Part shown: positions 18,939 through 27,380 of the stretch, in pieces
Position numbering within the stretch: the stretch's first letter is position 1
Layout: each line of letters opens with the position of its first letter
From: Negativicutes bacterium
Lineage (GTDB): Bacteria; Bacillota; Negativicutes; Veillonellales; Veillonellaceae
Length of the DNA: 64,000 nucleotides
NCBI GenBank assembly: GCA_009929605.1
Contig: SAAC01000001.1
Span: forward strand, 27,304 to 91,303
Reading direction: 5' to 3'
Position numbers and translations under genes: made by a program
Notes under the pieces: model-generated
What the model saw: only the letters and a program-made list of their open reading frames with translations
Told to the model about the DNA's origin: nothing
Database searches by the model: none

Positions 18939-19337
18939 TTAATCTACTATCTGAGACGCCGCTCTTATATTGCGTTCTGCAGTAGTACTTTTTGTGCTAT
19001 AAACAAAAGAACTAGGTAAAACCATTCCCAATTTTTCTTCTGCAATTTTTTGAATACGCACTGGGGATTTCAAAGCAGATACTTCAACATCCAAAGTATC
19101 ATTGTCTTTTGTCAATTGCACGATGTTTTGTTGAACCTTTACGACTTCATATCCTACTTTTGTACGAAGACTATTAATAAGCATAACGCCTAAGCAAAAA
19201 AGAACTAATACAAGGCCCCATGAAACCAATTGTTTCATCATAGGACTAAAATCAAAAACAAAACTCACGTCCCGTTTCTGACGTCCCACATATATATCTG
19301 GTTTTACTTGTGCCCCTACTGCTTTTCTCGCTAGCAT
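18939..19337 (-). CDS. ftsL: Cell division protein FtsL-like
   Basis: Short bitopic protein (132 residues) in the ftsL position right after rsmH. One membrane helix (about 38-56, SWGLVLVLFCLGVMLINSL) is followed by a coiled-coil stretch (VVKVQQNIVQLTKDNDTLDVEVSALKS region) and an 'IQKIAEEKLGMVLPS' segment, which is the FtsL/DivIC hallmark. The cytoplasmic N-terminus is basic. The ATG at 19337 has GAGGGGG upstream; a TTG six codons earlier overlaps that site. The gene that usually follows, ftsI/pbp, is absent. Confidence 0.85.
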   Translation of the reverse strand: MLARKAVGAQVKPDIYVGRQKRDVSFVFDFSPMMKQLVSWGLVLVLFCLGVMLINSLRTKVGYEVVKVQQNIVQLTKDNDTLDVEVSALKSPVRIQKIAEEKLGMVLPSSFVYSTKSTTAERNIRAASQIVD

Positions 19338-19358
19338 TACTAATAGCCCCCTCAAAAA

Positions 19359-20291
19359 TTATATCTTTATAGCGATTCGCAATTTAGCACTCCGTGAACG
19401 TGGATTCAATTCCACTTCTTCTGGACTTGGCTCAATCGCTTTATTCTTAGCTTTCACCGTTGCCACATGGTGACATACACACATCGGTAATTCCGGTGGG
19501 CATATACAACCTGTACTCAACTCTTTAAATGTTTGTTTTGTTATTCGATCCTCTAAAGAATGAAATGTAATCACTCCGATTCTGCCACCCGGTTTAAGCA
19601 GTGATACTGCATCTACGAAGCTATCGTGAAGAATTTCTAATTCACGATTCACCTCAATGCGAATAGCTTGAAATGTTCGTTTTGCCGGATGCGGACCATC
19701 TTGCCTAGCCTTAGCAGGAATTGCTTTTTTTATAATACTTACTAATTCACCAGTGGTTGTTATCGCATTCTCTTCACGTGCTGCAACGATGAATTCGACG
19801 ATGCGCTTAGCCCATCGTTCCTCACCATATTCACGCAAGATGCGATGTAACTCATCTGGTGCATAATGATTTACTACATATTCAGCGGTAATTGGTGCAC
19901 TCTTGTCCATACGCATATCTAATGGGCCATCATTCATATAGGAGAACCCTCGATTTGGGGTATCCAATTGATAACTCGACACGCCTAGGTCAAAAATAAA
20001 ACCGTCAACCTCTGTAATACCTTTATCAGTTAGTGCTTGTTTCAAATTCGCGAAATTGGTTGGTATCGTCATCACCTGGCATGTTAAATCGCTCAATCGT
20101 TTTCTCGCAACACCTAGTGCATCTTCATCTTGATCAAGACCTACAATCATCCCCTTCGGTGAAAGCTTCTCCCCCACCGCATGAGCATGACCTGCTCCAC
20201 CAAGAGTGCAGTCTACATAAATCCCATCAGGATTTTGTACCACACCGTCAACTGTCTCACGTAATAATACGCTTGTATGATTAAATTCCAA
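19359..20291 (-). CDS. rsmH: 16S rRNA (cytosine-1402-N4)-methyltransferase RsmH
   Basis: Methylates C1402 in the ribosomal P site; also called MraW. The 310 residues contain HTSVLLRETVDG at the start, the SAM loop VDCTLGGAGHA, GFIFDLGVSSYQLD, RGFSYMNDGPLDMRMD and the C-terminal RSRSAKLRIA. The start is TTG at 20289-20291 with AGGAGG seven bases before it. Ten bases separate it from mraZ. Confidence 0.97.
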   Translation of the reverse strand: MEFNHTSVLLRETVDGVVQNPDGIYVDCTLGGAGHAHAVGEKLSPKGMIVGLDQDEDALGVARKRLSDLTCQVMTIPTNFANLKQALTDKGITEVDGFIFDLGVSSYQLDTPNRGFSYMNDGPLDMRMDKSAPITAEYVVNHYAPDELHRILREYGEERWAKRIVEFIVAAREENAITTTGELVSIIKKAIPAKARQDGPHPAKRTFQAIRIEVNRELEILHDSFVDAVSLLKPGGRIGVITFHSLEDRITKQTFKELSTGCICPPELPMCVCHHVATVKAKNKAIEPSPEEVELNPRSRSAKLRIAIKI

Positions 20292-20300
20292 GACAGCCTC

Positions 20301-20732
20301 CTATAACATAATACCTTCCAAACTTTCCGCTAATTCTTCCATGCTTGGTGCTACTTCTTCATCATACGATTCATATTGTTCGCGACTCCAAATTTCAACA
20401 TGATCACCAGCGCCCAAGATAACCGCATTTTTTTTCAAATGTGCATGTTCACGCAATGGGCTTGGTACCAGCACACGACCTTGACGATCAAAATCAAGTT
20501 CAGCAGCGCTACCAAATACGAAACGTTTCAATGCACGAATACCTGCTTTAGTGGATGGTTGTGATTGTAAAGCAACGGAAATTTTTTCCCATTTTTCTAG
20601 TGTATATATGGATAAACAGTCATCGAAGCCCTTAGTAACGATACAAGTATCGCCTAATTGTTCACGTATTTTTGCAGGAATAATCAAACGACCTTTTGTA
20701 TCAATCGTATGGTTAAATTCGCCCATGAACAT
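20301..20732 (-). CDS. mraZ: Transcriptional regulator MraZ
   Basis: AbrB-like DNA-binding protein that controls the dcw operon it leads. The 143-residue protein has the two tandem SpoVT-AbrB half-domains: GEFNHTIDTKGRLIIPAKIRE and, near 77-90, AELDFDRQGRVLVPSPLRE, each carrying the conserved D-x-K/Q-GR core. It begins at the first of two nearby ATGs, with GGGAGGTGA at proper distance. Putative binding repeats lie directly upstream over the promoter, consistent with the autorepression known for MraZ elsewhere. Confidence 0.96.
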   Translation of the reverse strand: MFMGEFNHTIDTKGRLIIPAKIREQLGDTCIVTKGFDDCLSIYTLEKWEKISVALQSQPSTKAGIRALKRFVFGSAAELDFDRQGRVLVPSPLREHAHLKKNAVILGAGDHVEIWSREQYESYDEEVAPSMEELAESLEGIML

Positions 20733-20762
20733 GCTTCGTCACCTCCCTTTCTATTCCATATT

Positions 20763-20797
20763 CACCACTATATGGTAAATTCTACCACATTCCCCCA
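20763..20797 (-). promoter_or_regulatory. Candidate MraZ-binding repeats
   Basis: On the minus strand TGGGG, TGGTA and TGGTG occur at 20793-20797, 20783-20787 and 20763-20767, on a 10-bp grid; the remaining slot (20773-20777) holds TGGTA in the opposite orientation. MraZ of E. coli binds TGGGN boxes separated by 5 bases, the same phase. The array covers the -10 element. Confidence 0.55.
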
Positions 20798-20807
20798 CTT
20801 GATACAA
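20779..20807 (-). promoter_or_regulatory. Candidate dcw operon promoter
   Basis: TTGTAT at 20802-20807 and TAGAAT at 20779-20784 on the minus strand, with a 17-base spacer. It is about 50 bases upstream of mraZ and interleaved with the TGG repeats. Confidence 0.55.
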
Positions 20808-20913
20808 CAATTATTTAATAAAAAATGCCGATTTTATATAGTTTTTTACTACAATCTTTCTTTTTCTCCTTTTCTCTCTATATTCTACGAATTTATGTTC
20901 GACATTATAAATA

Positions 20914-20947
20914 TAAAAAAACTTTATCAAGATTTCTCAAGATAAAG
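20914..20947 (-). terminator. Terminator-like hairpin upstream of the dcw promoter
   Basis: Minus-strand stem CTTTATCTTGA / TCTTGATAAAG with two central mismatches, followed by seven T's. The stretch between this and the trxA terminator (about 20950-21150) holds no gene I can see; it is AT-rich with several CCC(T)CAC-like strings. Confidence 0.5.
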
Positions 20948-21151
20948 CACCTAATCTAGATATAATATATATAAGGTTTTATAGCAACAAAATCATACAA
21001 TTTATAGTTTCACAACATACTATTATTTAGATTTTATTAATCTCACATATCAACCATCATTATATTCAATTTTTACTAATCCCCCACTTTATTTCCCTCA
21101 CTTTTCCACAATGTCACCTATAGTTACAATTTACAAAAGAATCAAATAATG

Positions 21152-21188
21152 CAAAAATCCCCCACTATGTGACACCACATAATGAGGG
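21152..21188 (-). terminator. Terminator after trxA
   Basis: Minus-strand stem CCCTCATTATGTG / CACATAGTGGGGG with G-U pairs and a 4-base loop, followed by ATTTTT. Confidence 0.8.
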
Positions 21189-21200
21189 ATATATATTTGA

Positions 21201-21521
21201 TTATAATTGTGCTTCTACAGCACCTTGTAAATCACCTTTAGGCAAGTAACCAATTTTACGATCTACTACTTCACCATTTTTTACTACTACGAATGTTGGC
21301 AACACTTCAACTTGTAATGCACGTGCTAAATCAGTTTCTTCATCAGCATTTACCTTTACAAAGTTTGCTTTACCTTCCATTTCACCAGCGATTTCTTCTA
21401 CTATTGGCATCATGCGAACACAATAGCCGCACCATGGTGCCCAGAAATCAATCAAAGTAACACCTTCTTGATTAAGAAGATCTTGGTATTCTGCAGTTTT
21501 TAATTCTTTTAATTCGCTCAT
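21201..21521 (-). CDS. trxA: Thioredoxin
   Basis: A 106-residue dithiol oxidoreductase with the redox site WAPWCGYCVRM (CGYC, where CGPC is usual) near residue 28 and the cis-proline loop EVLPTFVVVKNG. The Tyr in the active site is a mild departure that may shift redox potential. GGAGGC ribosome site. It follows the CoA-binding protein gene by nine bases under a shared promoter, and ends at a clear terminator. Confidence 0.93.
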   Translation of the reverse strand: MSELKELKTAEYQDLLNQEGVTLIDFWAPWCGYCVRMMPIVEEIAGEMEGKANFVKVNADEETDLARALQVEVLPTFVVVKNGEVVDRKIGYLPKGDLQGAVEAQL

Positions 21522-21530
21522 TGTTGCCTC

Positions 21531-21905
21531 CTAAGGTAATTGAACTAATACGCAATCCTCTATGACATTTAATCCCACTTCTGTAGCTTTTTTCACAACA
21601 GCCGGTTTATCTGCGCCTGGTTGTAACCACACCGTAGGAATACCTAATACTTTACATTCATCAACAGCAGCTAATCCTACCTTTTCTGGAACTACGAAAT
21701 CCACAACATTAGGAACTACTGGTAAATCCGTTAATGATGAATAGCACTTATCACCATCAATACTATCAATATTAGGGTTTACTGGATAGACTTCATATCC
21801 ATGATTTTTCAGATGTTTATAGATCTTGTAACCGAACTTATCGGTCTTATGTGTTGCTCCAATTACGGCCCACACTTTTTGATCGAGAACTTGTTGAATT
21901 GTCAT
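21531..21905 (-). CDS. CoA-binding domain protein (YccU-like)
   Basis: A 124-residue stand-alone CoA-binding (Rossmann) domain: VWAVIGATHKTDKFGYKIYKHL at the N-terminus, YEVYPVNPNIDSIDG, VDFVVPEKVGLAAVDEC and VWLQPGADKPAVV, matching the YccU/YneT family. Family members are usually of unknown function. GAGGTG precedes the ATG at 21905; a GTG three codons earlier overlaps that site. It is the first gene of a two-gene unit with trxA and has its own promoter with a long dyad, so a redox- or thiol-linked role is a reasonable guess. Confidence 0.88.
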   Translation of the reverse strand: MTIQQVLDQKVWAVIGATHKTDKFGYKIYKHLKNHGYEVYPVNPNIDSIDGDKCYSSLTDLPVVPNVVDFVVPEKVGLAAVDECKVLGIPTVWLQPGADKPAVVKKATEVGLNVIEDCVLVQLP

Positions 21906-21927
21906 AAGAATCACCTCTTCTATTTAT

Positions 21928-21955
21928 ATTATAGCTCGATATTGATATTTGTCAA
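21928..21955 (-). promoter_or_regulatory. Promoter of the CoA-binding protein/trxA unit
   Basis: Perfect TTGACA (21950-21955) and TATAAT (21928-21933) on the minus strand with a 16-base spacer, about 25 bases before the start codon. Confidence 0.75.
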
Positions 21956-21969
21956 TATATTAATATCGA
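21936..21969. promoter_or_regulatory. Nested dyad operator over the trxA-unit promoter
   Basis: Outer arms TCGATATT / AATATCGA (21936-21943 and 21962-21969) enclose ATATTGA / TCAATAT arms; together they cover the -35 box and spacer. This is the layout of an ArsR-type or similar repressor site. No regulator gene lies next to it. Confidence 0.5.
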
Positions 21970-21980
21970 ATTTTATTAAT

Positions 21981-22946
21981 TTAATTTCGCACAACAATTT
22001 CATCTCTAAACAATGTATCAACACTCATTAGTTCTGAATTTCTTGCACGTTCAACCAATTCGCATAGTGTAATCGTTCCATGTGATAAAAGCTCATCTTT
22101 CATCACTAAATCACACTGTTTACAGAGTTCCCCCAAAATTCTCTCACTACTATATCCAGATTCACGCAGTTCCTTAATAGTTATACTCTTCTGTCGTTTA
22201 GATAATCTATGGCCTTCTACATCAATCAATAAAGGGGCATGTCCATAATGTACTGGGCTTTCACCCAACAAAGAATATAAATACATTTGTTGTGCTGTTG
22301 TGTCCAGCAGGTCTGCACCTCTAACAATCTCTGTAACCCCCATTGCCACATCATCTAACGTGACAGCCAGATTATATGCAAACATACCATCCCCACGTTT
22401 CACCACAAAATCATCCACTTCACTACGAAGCACTCGAGTTTGTAATCCTTGCCAACGATCCATAAACTCTATGGTACGATCCTCCACCTTAATTCTCCAA
22501 GATGGTTCTTTCTGCGTCCATTGCTCTTTTATATCGGCTAACGACAAGTGGCGACAATGACCGTCATATAAATGGGGAATTTCCCCACGATGTGGGGCTG
22601 ATGCAATGCTCTGAATACGTGCCCGATTACAAAAACACGGATATACAAATCCCACTGACTCCCACTGAGCGAGTGTTTTTTCATAATAATCATAACGCTC
22701 ACTCTGCCAATAAGGGCCATGTGCCCCACCTATTCTTGGGCCTTCATCCCACTCAAAGCCAAGCCACTCTAAATCGTCAAGCAACTGTTCACCTAGCTCA
22801 CGCTTAGATCGCTGTATATCAATATCCTCCATACGAACAAGAAATGTACCATGTTGTTGCTTTACCGATAAATACGACAAAAGAGCGATCCACACATTAC
22901 CCAAGTGGATATGTCCTGTCGGGCTCGGTGCGAATCGTCCTTTCAT
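21981..22946 (-). CDS. gluQ: Glutamyl-Q tRNA(Asp) synthetase
   Basis: Truncated GluRS paralogue that glutamylates queuosine in tRNA(Asp). The 321 residues begin MKGRFAPSPTGHIHLGN (class I HIGH-type motif), have the family's zinc ligands in YPCFCNR and HLYDGHCRH, the RGADLLDTTAQQ loop and a KMSKS equivalent in HRLSKRQKSITI. There is no anticodon-binding domain, as expected. AAGGAG places the start at 22946, nine codons inside the open frame. It lies downstream of the M16 peptidase gene. Confidence 0.93.
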   Translation of the reverse strand: MKGRFAPSPTGHIHLGNVWIALLSYLSVKQQHGTFLVRMEDIDIQRSKRELGEQLLDDLEWLGFEWDEGPRIGGAHGPYWQSERYDYYEKTLAQWESVGFVYPCFCNRARIQSIASAPHRGEIPHLYDGHCRHLSLADIKEQWTQKEPSWRIKVEDRTIEFMDRWQGLQTRVLRSEVDDFVVKRGDGMFAYNLAVTLDDVAMGVTEIVRGADLLDTTAQQMYLYSLLGESPVHYGHAPLLIDVEGHRLSKRQKSITIKELRESGYSSERILGELCKQCDLVMKDELLSHGTITLCELVERARNSELMSVDTLFRDEIVVRN

Positions 22947-23004
22947 TGTTATCTCCTTACTAGTTATAAGCAATACCTAGTCATTACTTGCCATATTCAG
23001 TCTA

Positions 23005-25914
23005 TTAATTTGGCAAAGATACGATTTCATCAAAGGTACTACCAGCCGCTTTGATTTTTTCTTCATTTCCCATTGCACAAATGTGATTATCCTTAATAAC
23101 AGATTCTACCACATCTGCCAATGCCACGATGTCTTGTGGTTGGCAGGCAATAACTTGTTTACGGAATTCAACCTTATCGGCTAAATTTGTACCACTAAAA
23201 TACAATCCCATAGCACGGGGACCACGCAAAGATGGTGTCATTGTCAAATCTAAAGAACTCATAGTACCAATGATATATTTACGCATTTCACGATCTGTTA
23301 GGTTAAAATTACGTAAATATTCAGGTAATTCTTTATATACATCTAGGGTTTCTGTAAGGTTAGGATCACGGTAACTACAGAATACCATACTGCCATCATT
23401 ATAGAAATTCGCAAAAGCACCATAGGCACCACCTTGCACACGTATACGAATCCATAAATATTCGTAGCGCAAGATAACCTCTAATACACTCATAGCACCT
23501 TTATGGTCAAACCCATGATCTTTAAAATTACCGCCTTGAGCCACATATTGCACCTTACCAGCTGTGACAATAGCTTCGTTAGTTGCTTGTTTTGTCATTA
23601 CTAGCTTATTACCTGGAACTACATCATGACTCCAATTAGAAATAATTGGTGTAATCATGTCGATAAATGGTGCTAATTCCTCTTCCTCACCAACAAACAT
23701 GATATCTAGATTATTGGATCTAAAGATTTTCTTAGCTACTTCTGCTAATTTTTCCGGTAATAATGGTAATGCTGCTGGATTTGTAGCTAATTCACTGATT
23801 TTTTGATAGTAACCCAAGTTACCGCTATCACGGAATTTACCAGCCCCGGATACTTGTGCCAATACGCGTTGCGTCACGATAGTGTGTCCACGCCGGAATG
23901 CCTCATTATCCCAGATAGCTTTGCTTTCTTGTACGAGTTCCGTTAAACGTTTTACATCAGTAAATCTAGATTCGCTAATAATTTCGTTAACAATACGGCA
24001 CAAATCAGCCAATTTAGAATGTAAAGCCTTACTGCGCACAATCAACAATGGTGTGAATTCATCACGAGTACCATCCTTGGCAATGGCTGTAATATCCGCA
24101 GTAAAACCACCTAAATTTAGATTAATATCCTTAGACAATTCTTCATAAGAGCGTTTTGTGTCTACACGACTCAAAATATCCGTCAAAATATCTGCATAGA
24201 ACAAGTCTTCTTCGGTGAGGCAATCTAATTTGAAATAGAATCCAGTGTAGTTAATACCTTTGGCAAAGGTTGGCACAAAATGAACCTTTGTGTCTCCTAC
24301 CATTTGTTCACGCCGTTCTACATCTTCAATATTTGGATTCAAATCAGATAATTCAAGCAATGGAATCGATTCTAGTGCTTCTTCAGAATCTGGTGTTTCT
24401 TGACGAATTTTCAATGCTTTTGTTTGTTCCACAATGGCATTAATTTCATCTTCACTCATATTAGCTTTAACCGCTGCCAATTTTTCTTTTACAGCTTGAT
24501 CTTTTTTAGCTTGTAACCCTTTTTCAGGATAGATAGACACTAATGCTTTATGCGTATTGTTAAGCAGTGTTTGAGAAATTAAATCTTCAAAATATGTACC
24601 GCTCAAGCCTTGACGGATATTTACTAGTGCTTCTTCATAATGCAATAATTCCAATGGATCCATATCATAAAGCCATTGGTTCATCATACGAATAACATAA
24701 GCTAAGCCAATTGGACGTCCACCAAAGTCATTTTCACGCAATGTAAATTCAATACTATTTAAAGATGCTTCTAATAACTCTTTATCGAGACCATTTGTTA
24801 CCATCTCTTTTAATGTAGATTCCACAATGTCTTGCAACAATTGTTGTTTATCCATTTCAGAGCCAGTCACTGTCACATTCCACATTGGTTGACGAATACT
24901 GTCTAGATAATAGCCGGTTACATCACTGCCGATGCCAGCTTTCACCAAGGCCTGTTTCAAAGGCGCTGCAGAGGATGTCAACAATGCATGTGTTAACACC
25001 TCGTAGGCTAAACTCTGTTCTGGTGTCATATGTGTTAACACATAGGACAAGGCGTGCAGTGTTTTATTATCTGTACCTTCATCGGCACCAACGCTAAATG
25101 GATAGCTCACAATCTTACCTTCTGTAAATGGTTGTTGAATCCCCACCTCTGTATGCACATCAATGGCATTAAAATGTTGTAAATATTCATCATTCAAGAA
25201 TGCCAATTGTTCTTCGATATTCATCGTGCCATATAGGAAAATATAGCTATTGGATGGATGATAATGAACACGGTAGAATTCTTGGAATTGTTCATACGTT
25301 AAATCCGTAATGAAATCAGGATCCCCACCAGAATCTACACCATACGTAGTATCTGGGAACAATTCATGCATAATTTGACGTTCCAATACGGAATCAGGAG
25401 ATGAATAGACCCCTTTCATTTCATTGAATACAACGCCCTTGTACGTCAATTCATCATCAGCATTATCTAATTCATAATGCCACCCCTCTTGCATCACGAT
25501 TTCTGGGTCATTCGCCACACGAGGATACAATACGGCATCCAAATATACGTCCATCAAATTATGGAAATCCTTGTCGTTCTTGCTGGCCACCGGATACATT
25601 GTTTTATCCGGATAGGTCATAGCATTTAAAAATGTATTTAAAGACCCCTTAACGAGTTCCACAAACGGCTCTTTTAATGGGAACTTGCGAGACCCACATA
25701 AAACGGAATGCTCCATGATATGTGCGACACCAGTGCTATCGCTAGGTGTCGTACGAAACGCAATATTAAAAACTTTATTCGTATCTGGTGAATCTATGTA
25801 AATTAGACGAGCACCAGATTTTTCGTGCTTCATTTCATAGGCAGTGCCATTGATTTCATCAATTCGTTCAACACGATTCAATCGGAATCCAGAATATACT
25901 TGATTTAACTCCAC
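23005..25914 (-). CDS. M16C zinc metallopeptidase (presequence-protease family)
   Basis: A 969-residue insulinase-family peptidase of the PreP type. The inverted zinc motif HIMEH (about 65-69) follows FRTTPSDSTGVA, and the distal Glu is in GVVFNEMKGVYS. The second half carries the inactive M16 domain, with the R/Y pair region RIRVQGGAYGAF near 860. There is no signal peptide, so it probably degrades peptides in the cytoplasm. The start is GTG at 25914 with AAGGGG upstream; the open frame extends 27 codons further, through a hairpin. It probably continues into gluQ. Confidence 0.92.
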   Translation of the reverse strand: MELNQVYSGFRLNRVERIDEINGTAYEMKHEKSGARLIYIDSPDTNKVFNIAFRTTPSDSTGVAHIMEHSVLCGSRKFPLKEPFVELVKGSLNTFLNAMTYPDKTMYPVASKNDKDFHNLMDVYLDAVLYPRVANDPEIVMQEGWHYELDNADDELTYKGVVFNEMKGVYSSPDSVLERQIMHELFPDTTYGVDSGGDPDFITDLTYEQFQEFYRVHYHPSNSYIFLYGTMNIEEQLAFLNDEYLQHFNAIDVHTEVGIQQPFTEGKIVSYPFSVGADEGTDNKTLHALSYVLTHMTPEQSLAYEVLTHALLTSSAAPLKQALVKAGIGSDVTGYYLDSIRQPMWNVTVTGSEMDKQQLLQDIVESTLKEMVTNGLDKELLEASLNSIEFTLRENDFGGRPIGLAYVIRMMNQWLYDMDPLELLHYEEALVNIRQGLSGTYFEDLISQTLLNNTHKALVSIYPEKGLQAKKDQAVKEKLAAVKANMSEDEINAIVEQTKALKIRQETPDSEEALESIPLLELSDLNPNIEDVERREQMVGDTKVHFVPTFAKGINYTGFYFKLDCLTEEDLFYADILTDILSRVDTKRSYEELSKDINLNLGGFTADITAIAKDGTRDEFTPLLIVRSKALHSKLADLCRIVNEIISESRFTDVKRLTELVQESKAIWDNEAFRRGHTIVTQRVLAQVSGAGKFRDSGNLGYYQKISELATNPAALPLLPEKLAEVAKKIFRSNNLDIMFVGEEEELAPFIDMITPIISNWSHDVVPGNKLVMTKQATNEAIVTAGKVQYVAQGGNFKDHGFDHKGAMSVLEVILRYEYLWIRIRVQGGAYGAFANFYNDGSMVFCSYRDPNLTETLDVYKELPEYLRNFNLTDREMRKYIIGTMSSLDLTMTPSLRGPRAMGLYFSGTNLADKVEFRKQVIACQPQDIVALADVVESVIKDNHICAMGNEEKIKAAGSTFDEIVSLPN

Positions 25915-25943
25915 TGTACCCCTTCTTTCTATTATTAAATAAT

Positions 25944-25967
25944 AAACACAGATGTGAATCTGTGTTT
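25944..25967 (-). other. Perfect hairpin in the leader of the M16 peptidase gene
   Basis: AAACACAGAT / ATCTGTGTTT with a 4-base loop, about 30 bases before the GTG start. It could be a leader structure or operator. The rest of 25915-26230 is AT-rich with a 22-bp tandem repeat and the bioF terminator. Confidence 0.5.
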
Positions 25968-26024
25968 TTCTAGTGCTTTCAATGTATTTCATCATTGTGA
26001 AAGCTAGTACTTACTACACCGTCC

Positions 26025-26068
26025 ACATATGAATGTACTTAAAATTACATATGAATGTACTTAAAATT
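26025..26068. repeat. Perfect tandem duplication of 22 bp
   Basis: ACATATGAATGTACTTAAAA followed by TT occurs twice head to tail (26025-26046 and 26047-26068). It lies in the promoter region of the M16 peptidase gene, with no other copy noticed. Confidence 0.9.
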
Positions 26069-26212
26069 ATCGATATATATTATATCATATTTTAGGAAAA
26101 TCTTACATACTAAGAACGCTTATCATATGCCATAAATATTCGTATAGCAGGTAAAAAACGCCAGAAATAGATTGAGTATTGAAAGATTCCTATTAAAACT
26201 ATATACGTTAAA

Positions 26213-26247
26213 CAAAAAAACGCTTTATTTCTAAAGCGTTTTTTCTG
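26213..26247 (-). terminator. Terminator overlapping the bioF stop codon
   Basis: Stem AAAAAACGCTTTA / TAAAGCGTTTTTT with a 4-base loop and a T run on the minus strand. The TAG stop of bioF is within the stem. Confidence 0.85.
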
Positions 26248-27373
26248 TATTTCGTTGTAATGAATGCACTAATTCATCGATTTGTTCTTCTGTATGACCA
26301 GCCATTAATGTAATACGCAATATGGCTTCGCCTTCAGGAACCGCCGGATAGCGAATCGGAGTTGTCCAAATCCCATCCTCCCATAGTTTTTCAGCCATCG
26401 CTACCGCTCTTGTCGCACTCCCCATAGGAATTGGTACTATATGACTACTATTCTGTACCGCAAAACCAATGCTGGCCAATCGTTGCACCAAATACTGCTG
26501 ATTATGTTGCAACCGTTCAATCAACTCTGGATGTTCTTGAATATAGTCTAGAGCGGATAACGCAAAGGCAATAGAAAAAGGTGAACAAGAGGTCGAAAAC
26601 ATATAACTACGCCCTAAATTCTGTAGTAAGTGAATAATAAGTTGAGAACTAGCTACAAAGGCTCCTTCTGAACCTATAGCTTTACTTAGACATCCCATAA
26701 GGATATCAGGGCGTGGTGTATAAGGCATATTGGTAATACCAAATCCATGGGCATCATCAATAACGGTAATCGCCTCCCATCGTTTACCGACTTTCACAAA
26801 ATCCTCTAGTAAAAGTACATCTCCATCCATGCTAAACACATAATCTGAAACTAATATAATAGGCCCCTTATGACCATTACGTCGTGCATCCCCTACCATG
26901 GTTTCCAACGCCTCAAGATTCATATGTGGATATACAGTTACCTGGGCGCGACTCATGCGGAGACCATCAATGATGGAAGCATGGTTTTTTTCATCCGAAA
27001 ACACAAGTGTATCAGGAGTAACCAACGCAGAAAAAATCCCTATATTAGCCATATATCCAGAAGAAAATAATAGGGTTGACTCATATCCAGTCATTTTAGC
27101 TAATCTAGCCTCTAATTCAACATGTAATGCAGTATTACCTGTGGTCAAACGAGAACCACCCGCCCCTGCACCATAAGTTTTAGAGACTTCAATAGCCTTG
27201 TCCCAAAGTGTAGGTAATTCACTGATAGACAAATAATTGCTAGATGAAAACATCAATATGTCTTGATGATCTACAACAGATTTTGTCAATTGAGCCGATT
27301 CAATGATACGTTGAGATCGTAGTAAACCTTTATCCAATAATTCTGAATATTTTGATTCATAGATTTCCCACAT
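26231..27373 (-). CDS. bioF: 8-amino-7-oxononanoate synthase
   Basis: PLP enzyme that condenses pimeloyl-CoA with L-alanine in biotin synthesis. The 380-residue alpha-oxoamine synthase shows FSSSNYLSIS, YGAGAGGSRLTTGNTALH, the HASIIDG loop, VIDDAHGFGI and the PLP lysine in GCLSKAIGSEGAF. The start overlaps no gene and lies seven bases after bioW. Pairing with bioW and the upstream BirA site supports BioF over the related 2-amino-3-ketobutyrate ligase. Confidence 0.92.
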   Translation of the reverse strand: MWEIYESKYSELLDKGLLRSQRIIESAQLTKSVVDHQDILMFSSSNYLSISELPTLWDKAIEVSKTYGAGAGGSRLTTGNTALHVELEARLAKMTGYESTLLFSSGYMANIGIFSALVTPDTLVFSDEKNHASIIDGLRMSRAQVTVYPHMNLEALETMVGDARRNGHKGPIILVSDYVFSMDGDVLLLEDFVKVGKRWEAITVIDDAHGFGITNMPYTPRPDILMGCLSKAIGSEGAFVASSQLIIHLLQNLGRSYMFSTSCSPFSIAFALSALDYIQEHPELIERLQHNQQYLVQRLASIGFAVQNSSHIVPIPMGSATRAVAMAEKLWEDGIWTTPIRYPAVPEGEAILRITLMAGHTEEQIDELVHSLQRNTEKTL

Positions 27374-27380
27374 AGCAGTT

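Noticed and set aside
26025..26068. CRISPR-like repeat
   Set aside because: Only two copies, directly adjacent with no spacer; it is a simple tandem duplication.
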